A stretch of DNA of 64,000 nucleotides from Pontibacter kalidii (GCF_026278245.1 NZ_CP111079.1:4230501-4294500); one strand, 5' to 3'. Positions 19,501 to 28,607 are shown, counted from the first letter of the stretch. Made by a program: numbers and translations. Notes: generated from the sequence alone by a model not told the origin.

Positions 19501-19899
19501 GAGGAAGAGTCGGCTGTGCTGACGCCGGAGGATGTGGAGATCTCCTCAGAGGATATTCCGGGTTGGCTCGTGGCCAGCGAAGGCAAGCTGACGGTGGCCC
19601 TGGACATCACGCTCACGGAGGAACTGAAGCAGGAGGGCATCGCCCGCGACCTGGTGAACCGCATCCAGAACCTGCGAAAAGACGCTAACCTGGAGGTGCA
19701 GGACAAGATCCATATCGCCATGCAGCAGTCGGCGCCGGAGGTGAATGCGGCCGTAGCCAACTATAGCAACTACATTTGTAGCGAGACGCAGGCCCTGAGC
19801 CTGGATGTGGTACAGGAATTGCCAAGCGCTACGCTGCTGGATATTGATGAGTACAAAGTATACATCCGCATCCAGACGGAGCAAAACGCGATTGTGTAA
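16543..19899 (+). CDS. ileS: Isoleucine--tRNA ligase (class I)
   Basis: A 1,118-residue enzyme charging tRNA-Ile with editing of valine. The HIGH-like motif is GPPSANGTPGIHH near residue 47 and the KMSKR motif is NGNKMSKRLGN near 665. The editing (CP1) domain is marked by LAWTTTPWTLPANTALAVG and GTGMVHISPTFGADD. The long size and C-terminal DUF5915-like extension place it in the large IleS2-like group, whose known members can be mupirocin-resistant; that property is inference. I use the ATG at 16543 (MVKYNEYK), inside the end of the exporter gene; 16519 is a longer alternative. Confidence 0.96.
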   Translation: MVKYNEYKNLNYAKVGEEVLSFWKQHNIFEKSVATREGNTPFVFYEGPPSANGTPGIHHVMARAVKDIFCRYKTLKGFQVNRKGGWDTHGLPVELQVEKELGITKEDIGKKITVEEYNQRCRETVMRFKNQWDTLTEQMGYWVDLNNPYITFEDEYIESCWALLKRLYDKGYLYKGYTIQPFSPAAGTGLSSHELNQPGCYKMVKDTTIVAQFEVKKITRNMFLFEREEESVHFLAWTTTPWTLPANTALAVGKNIKYVKVQTYNQYTFEPISVILAKDLVSRYFNPKAADLALTDYSSGDKLIPYKVVEEFTGADLAGVEYHQLMPYVQPDKPAFRVIIGDYVTTEDGTGMVHISPTFGADDARVAAQNDIPALLVLDENGKPSPIVDRQGRFVKEVTDFAGMYVKNYAKEDESAADYKPTDVKIAIKLKEDGKAFKVEKYEHTYPHCWRTDMPVLYYPLDSWFIKTTAVKDRLIELNKTINWKPESTGTGRFGNWLENLVDWNLSRSRYWGTPLPIWRTEGGEEEICIGSIAQLTEEIEKAVRAGVMDESFDVKELHRPYVDNIILISDSGKPMYREPDLIDVWFDSGAMPYAQWHYPIENKEIFEQNFPADFIAEGVDQTRGWFFTLHALAVMLEDSVAYKNVIANGLVLDKNGNKMSKRLGNAIDPFEMIGQYGPDAVRWYMISNAPPWDNLKFNPDGVVETQRRFFGTLQNTYSFFALYANLDNFTYAEADVPMAQCTESDRWIISKLNTLIQDVDSYYADYDPTRAARAIQDFVVDDLSNWYVRLNRKRFWKGEYNTDKIAAYQTLYTCLETIALLAAPVAPFYTEQLYRDLNAVSNKHQQESVHLAYYPEVNHEDIDKDLEERMQLAQTVSSLVHSLRKKEMIKVRQPLQRILIPVLNPKMKQQIEAVADLILSEVNVKTIEYIDDTSGILVKKIKPNFKKLGQVFGPKMKLVAAAVQQMEQKDIAELEREGGFKIMLNEEESAVLTPEDVEISSEDIPGWLVASEGKLTVALDITLTEELKQEGIARDLVNRIQNLRKDANLEVQDKIHIAMQQSAPEVNAAVANYSNYICSETQALSLDVVQELPSATLLDIDEYKVYIRIQTEQNAIV

Positions 19900-19906
19900 A
19901 CCAAAG

Positions 19907-19946
19907 AGCGCCAGGAAACTAAAAGGGCTTCCTGGCGCTTTTATAC
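19907..19946 (+). terminator. Rho-independent terminator after ileS
   Basis: AGCGCCAGGAA paired with TTCCTGGCGCT, then TTTA. Confidence 0.85.
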
Positions 19947-20008
19947 TTTTAAAGAAGTCTATTTGCGGCGGTAAGAAAGTATAAAGCGCTGCTGCTTAAA
20001 GTTCAGAT

Positions 20009-20629
20009 ATGAAATACGGAAAATATTACCTGGCTGCTCTTGCTGTCATCATCATCGATCAGGTTGTGAAGCTGATCGTGCACTATAACATGGAGATGGG
20101 CCTGCCAGGTGAGATCCATTTGATAGGAGACTGGCTGAAGCTGCACTATACCCTGAACCCGGGCATGGCCTTTGGCGTGGAGCTGGGCTCGGAGTATGGC
20201 AAGCTCATGCTCACGCTGTTCCGCCTGGTGGCCATGTTTGGCATTAGTTATTACCTGTACTACCTTGTAAAGCATAAAGCCCCCAAGGGCCTGATCTGGT
20301 GCATCGCGCTTATACTTGGCGGTGCTGTCGGCAACCTGATCGACAGTACGTTCTACGGCGTGTGGTTCGATAACGCCCCCTATGGCTCCTCTACGCCCTG
20401 GTTCCATGGACAGGTCATCGATATGTTCTACATCGATATCTGGGAAGGCATCGTGCCGAACTGGATCCCGCTCTTCGGCGGCAAGCCTATGTCGCTGTGG
20501 CCCATCTTTAACGTAGCCGACTCCGCCATTTTCATCGGCGTGCTGTTGATCCTCTTCAACCAGAAGCGCTTCTTCGGGGAGCACCACGAAGAGCCGAAGC
20601 AAAGAATTGCAGAGCAGCAGGGACTGTAG
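20009..20629 (+). CDS. lspA: Lipoprotein signal peptidase (signal peptidase II)
   Basis: A 206-residue membrane aspartyl protease that removes signal peptides from diacylglyceryl-modified prolipoproteins. Four transmembrane helices are visible, with the catalytic aspartates in GAVGNLIDS (about residue 112) and FNVADSAIF (about 172). Between them lies the larger Bacteroidota periplasmic insert (FDNAPYGSSTPWFHGQVIDMFY). NPGMAFG is the conserved region III. The window contains several lipoprotein substrates. The gene sits alone downstream of ileS, as is common, and is followed by a terminator. Confidence 0.95.
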   Translation: MKYGKYYLAALAVIIIDQVVKLIVHYNMEMGLPGEIHLIGDWLKLHYTLNPGMAFGVELGSEYGKLMLTLFRLVAMFGISYYLYYLVKHKAPKGLIWCIALILGGAVGNLIDSTFYGVWFDNAPYGSSTPWFHGQVIDMFYIDIWEGIVPNWIPLFGGKPMSLWPIFNVADSAIFIGVLLILFNQKRFFGEHHEEPKQRIAEQQGL

Positions 20630-20647
20630 CAGAAGTATAAAGTATAA

Positions 20648-20690
20648 AAGCAGAAGGCTGCCCCATCCGGAGCAGCCTTCTGCTTTTTAA
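20648..20690 (+). terminator. Rho-independent terminator after lspA
   Basis: AAGCAGAAGGCTGC paired with GCAGCCTTCTGCTT, then TTT; it sits between convergent genes and can work both ways. Confidence 0.9.
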
Positions 20691-20706
20691 GAAAGCGGGA
20701 GCTTTG

Positions 20707-22257
20707 TTACTTCACACTCAAGCCCAAAAACTGGCTTACTTTGTAAGCAGGAATACAGAAGGCGATTCCTTCAATCCCAAAGCCCGTCACTTTAGAGTTT
20801 ACCACACCAAGCAGCTTTCCGTTTCTGTCGATCAGGGCACCGCCACTATTTCCCGGGTTCACGCTCACATCGGTTTGGATCCACTCAGAGTCTTTGTTAT
20901 TTCTGATGCCGGAGATAATACCCTTCGATAAGGTTTGTCCCAGCTCTATGGAGTTAGGTGTTCCGATGGCAAACACGTCCATTCCGGAAGAGTAGTCTGC
21001 GGCGCTTGGCAGGGCAAAGGAGTAGGTGAACTTCTTATCTGCCTTCAACAAGGCCAGGTCAGCATACTCGTTCACGCGAACAACATCACAGGAAACCTCC
21101 TGGCCGTCCGGAAGTATAAGCTTCGTGTTTTTCTCCTGGTTGGCTATCACATGGAAGTTAGTTAGGATGTAGCCGCTTTCATCAATTACAATGCCGCTGC
21201 CGTGGCCTTCCTTGGTTTTCAGGGTGACGGTCGCGTTCTGTGCCTGAGCGATTGTTTTCACCAGAGAAGAGGATTTAGCTTTCTTTAGAGCGAGAGGGGT
21301 AAAGGTGGGTGTCTCTGTCTGCTCTTCTTTCATAAGCTGCTGTACCTCCTCTGCCTCCAGCACCTTAAAGAAAGAAGCCGTAATGGCATCTTCCAGAATC
21401 ACGGCAATGTAATCCTGCGGGTCATCATAGTAGTTGGGGCTGAACTCGCCCGATTCAGAGACGATAGACTTCTGGAACTTGGTTTGTCCGTACACGTCGT
21501 AAAAGGTCCAGTTAATGGTAGCCTTACCGACAGCATAGTTTTGCCTGAACGCTCCCTTGTTATTATAAATATCGCTAAACTGAACGTTGCTTACCTCAGC
21601 CCCTACATAAATGGTGTTGGTCTTATTCTTCAGCACAGATCTTGTCGTGTCTGTGTAGCCATACTTCTTCAGTACATCCGCAATGGCATCTGAGAAGATC
21701 GTGTTGTCCAGTTTAAGGTCGTCTTTTCCGTTGGTAACCGAAGATTCCTTTTTCCCTTTGTTATATCTTTTGTGACTGAAATACTTCTTGAAGACCAGAT
21801 CTTCCTTGCTCACATTAAAGGAGGTGCTCTTCAGGTAAATGTATTTGCTGTTCTCTTTTTTAGGAACAATGCTAAGGCTGGGTTTAACGGGAATAGCCTC
21901 TTTCTTGTAATCGAAGCTCTTCGGGCCGCCGTCAGAGAAAGGCGGAAAGAACAGGATGCCGAAAGGGATCCAGGACATAATGTAGAGCGGCGATTTAGTT
22001 GTCTGGAAAGCAACTTTATACTCCGGCTTAAAACCTGTCTGCTCCACTTTAAGCTGCTGCACCTTCATGTCTCTGGCGAGTTTGGCCTCTACCTGCTCAC
22101 CTTCTCCCGCTAACTCCCCATTGACATACACTTTGGCGGTGGCATGGTCTGTAACAATCTGGAGGGGCTGCTGCTTTGAGTTAAGAATACTTGCACAGCT
22201 GGAAAGCATAATGGCTGGTGCAAGTAGAAAGCTTGTCATGCGTAAGTTTCTTTTCAT
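20707..22257 (-). CDS. Exported lipoprotein with C-terminal trypsin-like (HtrA/S1C-type) protease domain
   Basis: A 516-residue lipoprotein: signal ending LSSC at about residue 21, a PEGA-like segment (DHATAKVYVNGELAGEG), a hydrophobic stretch (SPLYIMSWIPFGILFFPPF), a middle region I do not recognise (about 130-320), then a trypsin-like domain from about 340. The catalytic triad is readable: His in ILTNFHVIA, Asp in EYADLALLK, Ser in VNPGNSGGAL. No PDZ domain follows, unlike DegP. The middle domain may be a sensor, inference only. The gene is monocistronic and differs from its neighbours in being somewhat A/T-richer. Confidence 0.85.
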   Translation of the reverse strand: MKRNLRMTSFLLAPAIMLSSCASILNSKQQPLQIVTDHATAKVYVNGELAGEGEQVEAKLARDMKVQQLKVEQTGFKPEYKVAFQTTKSPLYIMSWIPFGILFFPPFSDGGPKSFDYKKEAIPVKPSLSIVPKKENSKYIYLKSTSFNVSKEDLVFKKYFSHKRYNKGKKESSVTNGKDDLKLDNTIFSDAIADVLKKYGYTDTTRSVLKNKTNTIYVGAEVSNVQFSDIYNNKGAFRQNYAVGKATINWTFYDVYGQTKFQKSIVSESGEFSPNYYDDPQDYIAVILEDAITASFFKVLEAEEVQQLMKEEQTETPTFTPLALKKAKSSSLVKTIAQAQNATVTLKTKEGHGSGIVIDESGYILTNFHVIANQEKNTKLILPDGQEVSCDVVRVNEYADLALLKADKKFTYSFALPSAADYSSGMDVFAIGTPNSIELGQTLSKGIISGIRNNKDSEWIQTDVSVNPGNSGGALIDRNGKLLGVVNSKVTGFGIEGIAFCIPAYKVSQFLGLSVK

Positions 22258-22471
22258 ACTTGGTTTTTAATTGGTTTTACTTAATTTAATTATAGTGTTG
22301 TTGGTTCAAAATGATATATTTGATACGATTAGGTGCAGATAGCTCCTACAGAATACAATAATATGGTTTTACTATATAAGTGATCGCTAATATAATATTT
22401 GCGGCCTATTAGTTGTACTGTAATCCTGAAAAAAACCTAACTTACCAAAAGCTAACCCTATACTTTCACCC

Positions 22472-24295
22472 TTGCCAAATCCCACACCCATACTTCAGGT
22501 CAGAGAGCTAGAGACCGTTTTCTCCACGCGCAGCGGCACCACCAGGGCCGTGGACAACATCTCGTTTGAGGTATACCCGGGCGAGGTAGTGGCCATTGTG
22601 GGGGAGTCGGGATCAGGGAAATCGGTCACGGCACTCTCGCTGATGCGGCTGCTGGATGCGGCAGGCACAACAACAGGGGGAGAGGCGGTTTTCCAATCCG
22701 GGAAGTATGGCGAGGTAGACCTGTTGCAGCTGCCGGAGAAGCAGCTGCAAGGCATTCGCGGCAACGAGATAAGTATGATTTTCCAGGAGCCGATGTCGTC
22801 TTTAAACCCGGTTTATACCTGTGGAAAACAGGTGGCGGAGGTGTTGCTGTTGCACACTGATCTTTCTAAAAAAGAGGCCAAAGCACGTACCATTCAGCTT
22901 TTTGAGAAAGCAAAGCTGCCAAGGCCGGACAAGATGTTCGACGCTTATCCACACGAGATCTCAGGCGGGCAGACGCAGCGCGTGATGATCGCGATGGCCA
23001 TGGCCTGCGCGCCGGGCCTACTTATAGCCGACGAACCCACCACCGCCCTGGATGTAACGGTGCAGGCGCGTATGCTGCAGTTGATAGACGTGCTCCGGGT
23101 AAAGGATAATACCGCTGTGCTGTTCATTTCCCATGACCTGGGGGTAGTGGCCGGAATCGCCGATCGCATTCTGGTGATGTACAAAGGCAAGGTGGTAGAG
23201 CAGGGCAAGGTGCTGGACATCTTTACCCAACCGCAGCACCCCTACACCAAAGGTCTGCTGGCCTGCCGGCCCACCTTATCTGTCAGGCCGCAAGCCATAC
23301 TTCCTACCGTGTCGGATTTTATGCTGGAGGATACGTTCGGGAACATCACCGAAAGGAAGCGGGAAGTATACGAGCCCTCGCTGGCAGATGTGGTAAACGC
23401 CTATGTAGGTACGGTAGCAAGTATAAAGCAAGAGCAGGAGAACAAGCAGAAGCCGCCACTGCTGCAGGTGGAGAACCTGAAAGTATACTTCCCAGTCCGG
23501 CAGGGTTTCTTTAGCCGTACTACAGACGATGTAAAAGCCGTGGACGGGGTGAGCTTTGAGGTAAAGGCCGGCGAGACGATCGGTCTGGTAGGCGAGTCGG
23601 GGTGCGGCAAGACCACGCTGGGCCGGGCGCTGCTGCGGCTGGTGGAACCCACCGAAGGCCGCATCCTCTTCAACGGCCACGACATCGCCCAACTTAGCCC
23701 CAAACAACTCCGCCAGAGCCGCCGCGATTTCCAGATGATCTTCCAGGACCCGTACGCTTCGCTAAACCCGATGCACACCGTGGGCGAGGCCATCATGGAG
23801 CCGATGGAGGTACATAACTTGTACGGTAGCAGCAAAGAGCGCCGTGGAAAAGTAATGGAACTGCTTGAGAAGGTGGGGCTTGCGACGGAGCACCTCCGTC
23901 GTTATCCACATGAGCTCTCGGGCGGGCAGCGGCAGCGCGTGAGCATAGCCAGGGCGCTGGCACTGCAGCCAAAGTGCATCATCTGCGATGAACCCGTGTC
24001 GGCACTGGATGTGTCGGTGCAGGCGCAGGTGCTCAATCTGCTTAACAGGCTCAAAGAGGAGTTTCACATCACCTACATCTTCATTACCCATGACTTATCA
24101 GTAGCAAAATATATGTCGGACCGTATACTAGTGATGAACAAGGGCCAGATCGTGGAAAGCGGAACGCCGGAACAACTCTACCTTCAACCGCGGGAGGAGT
24201 ATACGCGTACGCTTATGAATGCCATCCCGGGAGGCGAGCCGGAAGACATTATGGCTGCACAGCGGAAACGGGAGGCCCTGAAGGCAAGGGTGTAG
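22472..24295 (+). CDS. Fused oligopeptide/dipeptide-type ABC transporter ATPase (DppD-DppF-like)
   Basis: A 607-residue protein with two complete ABC ATPase domains, about residues 5-265 and 325-590. Walker A motifs are GESGSGKS and GESGCGKT, signatures SGGQTQRV and SGGQRQRV, Walker B ADEPT and CDEPV. Each domain is followed by the oligo_HPY segment (PQHPYTKGLL; REEYTRTLM) typical of peptide/nickel importers. No permease or binding protein gene is adjacent, so the membrane partner is encoded elsewhere. The start is TTG at 22472; the next ATG lies far inside domain one. Confidence 0.93.
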   Translation: MPNPTPILQVRELETVFSTRSGTTRAVDNISFEVYPGEVVAIVGESGSGKSVTALSLMRLLDAAGTTTGGEAVFQSGKYGEVDLLQLPEKQLQGIRGNEISMIFQEPMSSLNPVYTCGKQVAEVLLLHTDLSKKEAKARTIQLFEKAKLPRPDKMFDAYPHEISGGQTQRVMIAMAMACAPGLLIADEPTTALDVTVQARMLQLIDVLRVKDNTAVLFISHDLGVVAGIADRILVMYKGKVVEQGKVLDIFTQPQHPYTKGLLACRPTLSVRPQAILPTVSDFMLEDTFGNITERKREVYEPSLADVVNAYVGTVASIKQEQENKQKPPLLQVENLKVYFPVRQGFFSRTTDDVKAVDGVSFEVKAGETIGLVGESGCGKTTLGRALLRLVEPTEGRILFNGHDIAQLSPKQLRQSRRDFQMIFQDPYASLNPMHTVGEAIMEPMEVHNLYGSSKERRGKVMELLEKVGLATEHLRRYPHELSGGQRQRVSIARALALQPKCIICDEPVSALDVSVQAQVLNLLNRLKEEFHITYIFITHDLSVAKYMSDRILVMNKGQIVESGTPEQLYLQPREEYTRTLMNAIPGGEPEDIMAAQRKREALKARV

Positions 24296-24355
24296 CGTGG
24301 CATCGGCAGTAGCAGCAGCCGTGTCCTGGCGTAAGCAATTTAAAGGTTGTAAAGT

Positions 24356-25120
24356 ATGGAACAGACGCATCACGAACCAGATTGGGAATTTCATTTCAGG
24401 AGCGTGGATCATAAGCCAGGCTCCATCGCCGTAGACTTGGGCCTTGCCAAGGTTGCCCCTGTGGCCGAAAAGCCGAACCTGCTGCAGGTGTCGGTGCAGA
24501 TGGTGGACCCGCGGCCCGACGGGCTCTCGTCCTTGCAGGAGACTATCGTGCTGCAGAGCCTGGAAGACGATCTGGTGGAAGTGCTTCGGGAGTTTTGCAA
24601 AGCCACCTACGCCGGCCGCCTTACCTCCAACGGGCACCGCAAAGTATACTTTTACATGGGGGAGCCCAACGGCTACGCCGAGCAGGTGCAGCGGGTGATG
24701 CAACGCTACAACGGCCACGCCTACACGGTAAGGCTGACAAAGGATGAGAGCTGGAGCCGATACTTCAATTTCCTGTACCCCGGGCCGGAGCAGCTGCAAA
24801 GCATACAGAACCGCAAGGTGCTGGAGGAACTGGAGAGCAACGGCGACGACCTGAGCAAGGAGCGGCAGGTAGACCACTGGATATACTTTAAAACCGCGGA
24901 CGATAGAGCCTCTTTCCTTCAAAGCATCGTCAAGGAGAACTACAGCGTGGTCACCAGCGATTACCTGGCCTCCTCAGAAGACTACCCGCACCGCCTGCAC
25001 ATCAGCCGCACCGATAAGATAGACCAGCAACGTATAGACAAGGTCGTGCTGCTCCTGCGGCGCCTGGCCCAGAAGCACAACGGCGACTACGACGGCTGGG
25101 AGACGTCCATCAAAGTATAG
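24356..25120 (+). CDS. DUF695 / RraB-like protein (possible RNase regulator)
   Basis: A 254-residue soluble acidic protein in two parts. Residues 1 to about 135 (DWEFHFRSVDHKPGSIAVDLGL onward) look like DUF695. From about 150 (VLEELESNGDDLSKERQVDHWIYFKTADDRASF) the sequence matches the RraB fold; E. coli RraB binds and inhibits RNase E. Here the gene sits 200 bases before rnr, on the same strand, which hints at a link with RNA decay, but regulation of RNase R by it is inference. It follows the ABC ATPase gene by 60 bases. Confidence 0.75.
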   Translation: MEQTHHEPDWEFHFRSVDHKPGSIAVDLGLAKVAPVAEKPNLLQVSVQMVDPRPDGLSSLQETIVLQSLEDDLVEVLREFCKATYAGRLTSNGHRKVYFYMGEPNGYAEQVQRVMQRYNGHAYTVRLTKDESWSRYFNFLYPGPEQLQSIQNRKVLEELESNGDDLSKERQVDHWIYFKTADDRASFLQSIVKENYSVVTSDYLASSEDYPHRLHISRTDKIDQQRIDKVVLLLRRLAQKHNGDYDGWETSIKV

Positions 25121-25322
25121 GCCCTTCTTTTTACCGCAATAACTCCTCCTAAATCCCCCGGCACCCCTCTTATATAGAAAATTCTCTATAAATTGAAGTC
25201 GATTTATAGCACACGTTAGCCAAAGAGCCCGCAGCGGCGTATAGTAACCTTAAACTATTTAGGCTAAAGATTGTAAATGGCAGTGGCGGCTCTATTGGCT
25301 GCCCCCATAGCGACGAAGATAC

Positions 25323-27587
25323 ATGAGAAGCAAAAAAGACAACAAAGGCGGCAGAGACAAAGAGAGCCGCAGCGACAGAGGCCGCTCACGCACAAGAGGC
25401 GGCAATACAGCAAGCAGCAAAGAGACAGCCAGAGAGGCATACGCCCGTAAGGAGCCATCTAACCGCAAAGGTGGCCCTAAATCGGCGAAGGCGGTGGTGC
25501 TGGAGGTGTTTTCCAACAGCCCCGACACTGTGTTTACCATGCGCCAGGTTACCCGCCGTTTGGGCGTAACCGATAAGCATGGCCGCGAGCAGGTGCAAAA
25601 CCTGGTAAAGGCGCTGGCGCGCGAGAACAAGCTGCTGGCCGTGGACGAGGACAAATACATGATGAACCTGAAAGTGGACATCGTGACGGGCCGCGTGGAC
25701 CTGGCCAACAGCAAGTATGCCTATATTGTGTCGGCGGAGCGCGAAGAGGATATCCGTGTGCATACCGAGCACCTGCAGTACGCCATGGACGGCGACCTGG
25801 TGAAAGTGGAGGTGCTGCCTTCAGTGAGGGGCGGCCGCCAGGAGGGCGTGGTCGTGGAGGTGCTGGAGCGCTCGCGCACCGAACTGGTGGGGTTAATGGA
25901 GCTATCCAAGAACTTCGGCTTCGTGGTGCCCGACTTCAAGCGTTTATACTTCGATATTTTCGTAGGCGAGCGTCACCTCAACGAGGCCCAGGCGGGCGAT
26001 AAGGTGCTGGTGCGCATTCTGGAGTGGCCGGATAAGCCGGGCAAGAACCCGACCGGCGAGGTGATCCGTGTGTTTGGCCCTGCCGGGGAGCACGAGGCGG
26101 AGATCCACTCCATCATGGCCGAGTTCGGCCTGCCGTTCGAGTTTCCGGAGGCCGTGGAAGAAGAGGCGGAAAGTATGTCGGAGAAAATCCCGGCCGGCGA
26201 GATCGCCAAGCGCCGCGACTTCCGCGATGTGACCACCTTCACCATAGACCCTGCCGATGCCAAGGATTTTGACGATGCCCTCTCTATCCAAAAGCTGGAG
26301 AACGGCCATTGGGAAATCGGCGTGCACATTGCCGACGTAACGCATTATGTGCACCCGAGAAGCATACTGGAGAAAGAAGCTTACCATAGAGCCACCTCCG
26401 TGTACTTGGTAGATAGGACCATCCCGATGCTGCCCGAGCGACTCTCCAACGGCCTTTGCTCCCTGCGCCCGCAGGAGGAGAAACTAACCTTCTCGGTGGT
26501 GTTTGAGCTCGACGAGAATGGCAAGCTGTACGACACCTGGTACGGCCGCACCGTTATCTACTCCGACCGCCGCTTTAGCTACGAGGAGGCGCAGGAGCGC
26601 ATCGAAACCGGCGAAGGCGACTTTGCCGAGGAAGTTAACATCCTGAACAACATTGCCAAGAAACTGCAGGCCAAACGCTTTAAGAACGGCGCCATCTCCT
26701 TTGAGACGGTGGAGGTGAAGTTTAAGCTTGATGAAAACGGCAAGCCGCTGTCAGTGTATGTAAAAGAGCGCAAGGATGCCCACAAGCTGATCGAGGAGTT
26801 CATGCTGCTGGCCAACAAGCGCGTGGCCGAATTTGTGTTTGGCCTGGGCAAAGGCAAGAAGCGCCCCACCATGGTCTACCGCACGCACGGCAACCCGGAC
26901 CCGGACAAGCTGAGCACGTTCTCCCTGTTCGCCCGCAAGTTTGGCTATAAGGTAGATGTGGATGGCGATATTTCCGAGGAGCTGAACCACCTGACCGCTG
27001 AGATTGAGGGTAAGCCCGAGCAGAGCGTGCTGCAGAACCTGGCCATCCGAACCATGGCCAAGGCCAAGTATAGCACCGAGCCGGAGGGTCACTTTGGTCT
27101 GGCCTTCGACCATTACTCGCACTTCACCTCGCCCATCCGCCGCTACCCCGACATGATGGCCCACCGCCTGTTGCAGCACTACCTCGATGGGGGAAGCTCC
27201 ACTGAGAAGGAGGAGTATGAGGAGCGTTGCAAGCACTCTTCCGAAATGGAGAAGCGTGCCGCAGACGCTGAGCGTGCCTCCATCAAGTATAAGCAGGTGG
27301 AGTTCATGAAGGATACCATCGGAAATCAGTACAAGGGGATTGTGTCCGGTGTCACGGAATGGGGTATCTTTGTGGAGATTGAGGAGAACAAGTGCGAGGG
27401 CATGGTGCGCCTGGCCGACATCAACGACGATTATTATGAGTTGGATGCCGATAACTACCGCATCATCGGCCGCCAGACCAAGCGTATTATTTCGTTCGGC
27501 GATGAAGTGCTGGTGGAGGTGAAGAGCGCCAACCTGGCCGACCGTACCATCGATCTGGACCTAGTAGAGACACTAAAACAACATTAA
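25323..27587 (+). CDS. rnr: Ribonuclease R (3'-5' exoribonuclease)
   Basis: A 754-residue RNase II/R family enzyme that degrades structured RNA. It starts with a Lys/Arg/Ser-rich basic tail (residues 1-55), then a winged-helix segment, cold-shock/OB domains (about 85-250), the RNB catalytic domain with TIDPADAKDFDDALS carrying the Mg2+-binding aspartates (about 310-324), the HFTSPIRRYPDMMAHR motif near 600 and a C-terminal S1 domain (GIVSGVTEWGIFVEI, about 670-750). It is 7 bases upstream of the polyprenyl synthetase gene. Confidence 0.95.
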   Translation: MRSKKDNKGGRDKESRSDRGRSRTRGGNTASSKETAREAYARKEPSNRKGGPKSAKAVVLEVFSNSPDTVFTMRQVTRRLGVTDKHGREQVQNLVKALARENKLLAVDEDKYMMNLKVDIVTGRVDLANSKYAYIVSAEREEDIRVHTEHLQYAMDGDLVKVEVLPSVRGGRQEGVVVEVLERSRTELVGLMELSKNFGFVVPDFKRLYFDIFVGERHLNEAQAGDKVLVRILEWPDKPGKNPTGEVIRVFGPAGEHEAEIHSIMAEFGLPFEFPEAVEEEAESMSEKIPAGEIAKRRDFRDVTTFTIDPADAKDFDDALSIQKLENGHWEIGVHIADVTHYVHPRSILEKEAYHRATSVYLVDRTIPMLPERLSNGLCSLRPQEEKLTFSVVFELDENGKLYDTWYGRTVIYSDRRFSYEEAQERIETGEGDFAEEVNILNNIAKKLQAKRFKNGAISFETVEVKFKLDENGKPLSVYVKERKDAHKLIEEFMLLANKRVAEFVFGLGKGKKRPTMVYRTHGNPDPDKLSTFSLFARKFGYKVDVDGDISEELNHLTAEIEGKPEQSVLQNLAIRTMAKAKYSTEPEGHFGLAFDHYSHFTSPIRRYPDMMAHRLLQHYLDGGSSTEKEEYEERCKHSSEMEKRAADAERASIKYKQVEFMKDTIGNQYKGIVSGVTEWGIFVEIEENKCEGMVRLADINDDYYELDADNYRIIGRQTKRIISFGDEVLVEVKSANLADRTIDLDLVETLKQH

Positions 27588-27594
27588 ATATCCT

Positions 27595-28569
27595 GTGGAT
27601 ATCAACATCCTTTCCGAAAAGTTAAACCATACGTTATCCACGCTCCGCTACGGCGAAAACCCGAAGGAGCTTTACGAGCCGATCCGCTATATCATGGCGC
27701 TCGGTGGCAAAAGGATCCGTCCGCTGCTGGTGCTGCTGGGCGCCAAAATGTTTGACGAGGAGGTGGACCACGTGCTGTTGCCGGCTGCGGCGGTAGAGGT
27801 TTTCCACAACTTCACGCTCATGCACGACGACATCATGGACCGCGCCCCGCTACGGCGCGGGCAGCAAACCGTGCACGAGAAATGGAATGCCAACACAGCC
27901 ATCCTTAGTGGCGACGTGATGTTGGTGCGGGCATACGAGCTGCTACTGAACGTGGAGCCCGACAAGCTGCCGCTGGTGCTGCGCCTGTTCAGCCGCACCG
28001 CCGCCGAGGTATGCGAGGGCCAGCAACTGGACATGAACTTCGAGCGCCGCGAGCAGGTGAGCATCCCAGAGTACATCCACATGATCGCGCTGAAGACGGC
28101 CGTGCTGGTGGGCTTCAGCCTCGAGCTGGGCGCCATCCTGCAGGGGGCGCCAAAAGACGATGCCGAGCACCTCAAGGCCTTCGGCGACAACATCGGCATT
28201 GCCTTCCAGCTACGCGACGATTTGCTGGACGTGTACGGCGACAAGGCCAAGTTCGGCAAGCAGGTGGGCGGCGATATCCTCTCGGATAAAAAGACGTTCC
28301 TGATGCTGACGGCGCTGGAGCAGGCAAATAGCCAGCAGCGCGAGACCATCATCGGCTGGCGCGACAAAACTGACGAACGTATAGCCGAAGAGAAAGTAAA
28401 GGCTGTGACCGAAGTATACGACCAACTCCACATCCGCCACCAGACGGAGCAGCAGATTGATCTATACTTCCAGAAAGCCCTGCACCACCTCAACGCTATC
28501 CAACTGCCGGAGGAGCGCAAAAGCACCGTCCGCGGCCTGGCGCTGCAACTAATGGAGCGCGATAGCTAA
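27595..28569 (+). CDS. Polyprenyl diphosphate synthase (trans-isoprenyl type)
   Basis: A 324-residue all-helical prenyltransferase. The first aspartate-rich motif is LMHDDIMD (about residue 77) and the second QLRDDLLDVYGD (about 205), with GGKRIRPLLVLL near the start. It condenses isopentenyl diphosphate with an allylic primer; in this phylum the close homologues make the octaprenyl/heptaprenyl side chain of menaquinone or a shorter chain, which cannot be decided here. The start is GTG at 27595, 7 bases after the rnr stop, so the two are co-transcribed. A terminator follows. Confidence 0.92.
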   Translation: MDINILSEKLNHTLSTLRYGENPKELYEPIRYIMALGGKRIRPLLVLLGAKMFDEEVDHVLLPAAAVEVFHNFTLMHDDIMDRAPLRRGQQTVHEKWNANTAILSGDVMLVRAYELLLNVEPDKLPLVLRLFSRTAAEVCEGQQLDMNFERREQVSIPEYIHMIALKTAVLVGFSLELGAILQGAPKDDAEHLKAFGDNIGIAFQLRDDLLDVYGDKAKFGKQVGGDILSDKKTFLMLTALEQANSQQRETIIGWRDKTDERIAEEKVKAVTEVYDQLHIRHQTEQQIDLYFQKALHHLNAIQLPEERKSTVRGLALQLMERDS

Positions 28570-28574
28570 ACTAT

Positions 28575-28607
28575 AAAAAAAGCCCTCAGCTAAAGAGGGC
28601 TTTTTTG
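28575..28607 (+). terminator. Rho-independent terminator after the prenyl synthase gene
   Basis: AAAGCCCTC paired with GAGGGCTTT, flanked by A and T tracts. Confidence 0.88.

Noticed and set aside
22945..22953. Perfect DnaA box TTATCCACA (also at 23902-23910)
   Set aside because: Both encode the conserved YPHE motif of the two ABC ATPase domains, so coding need explains them; there is no cluster.
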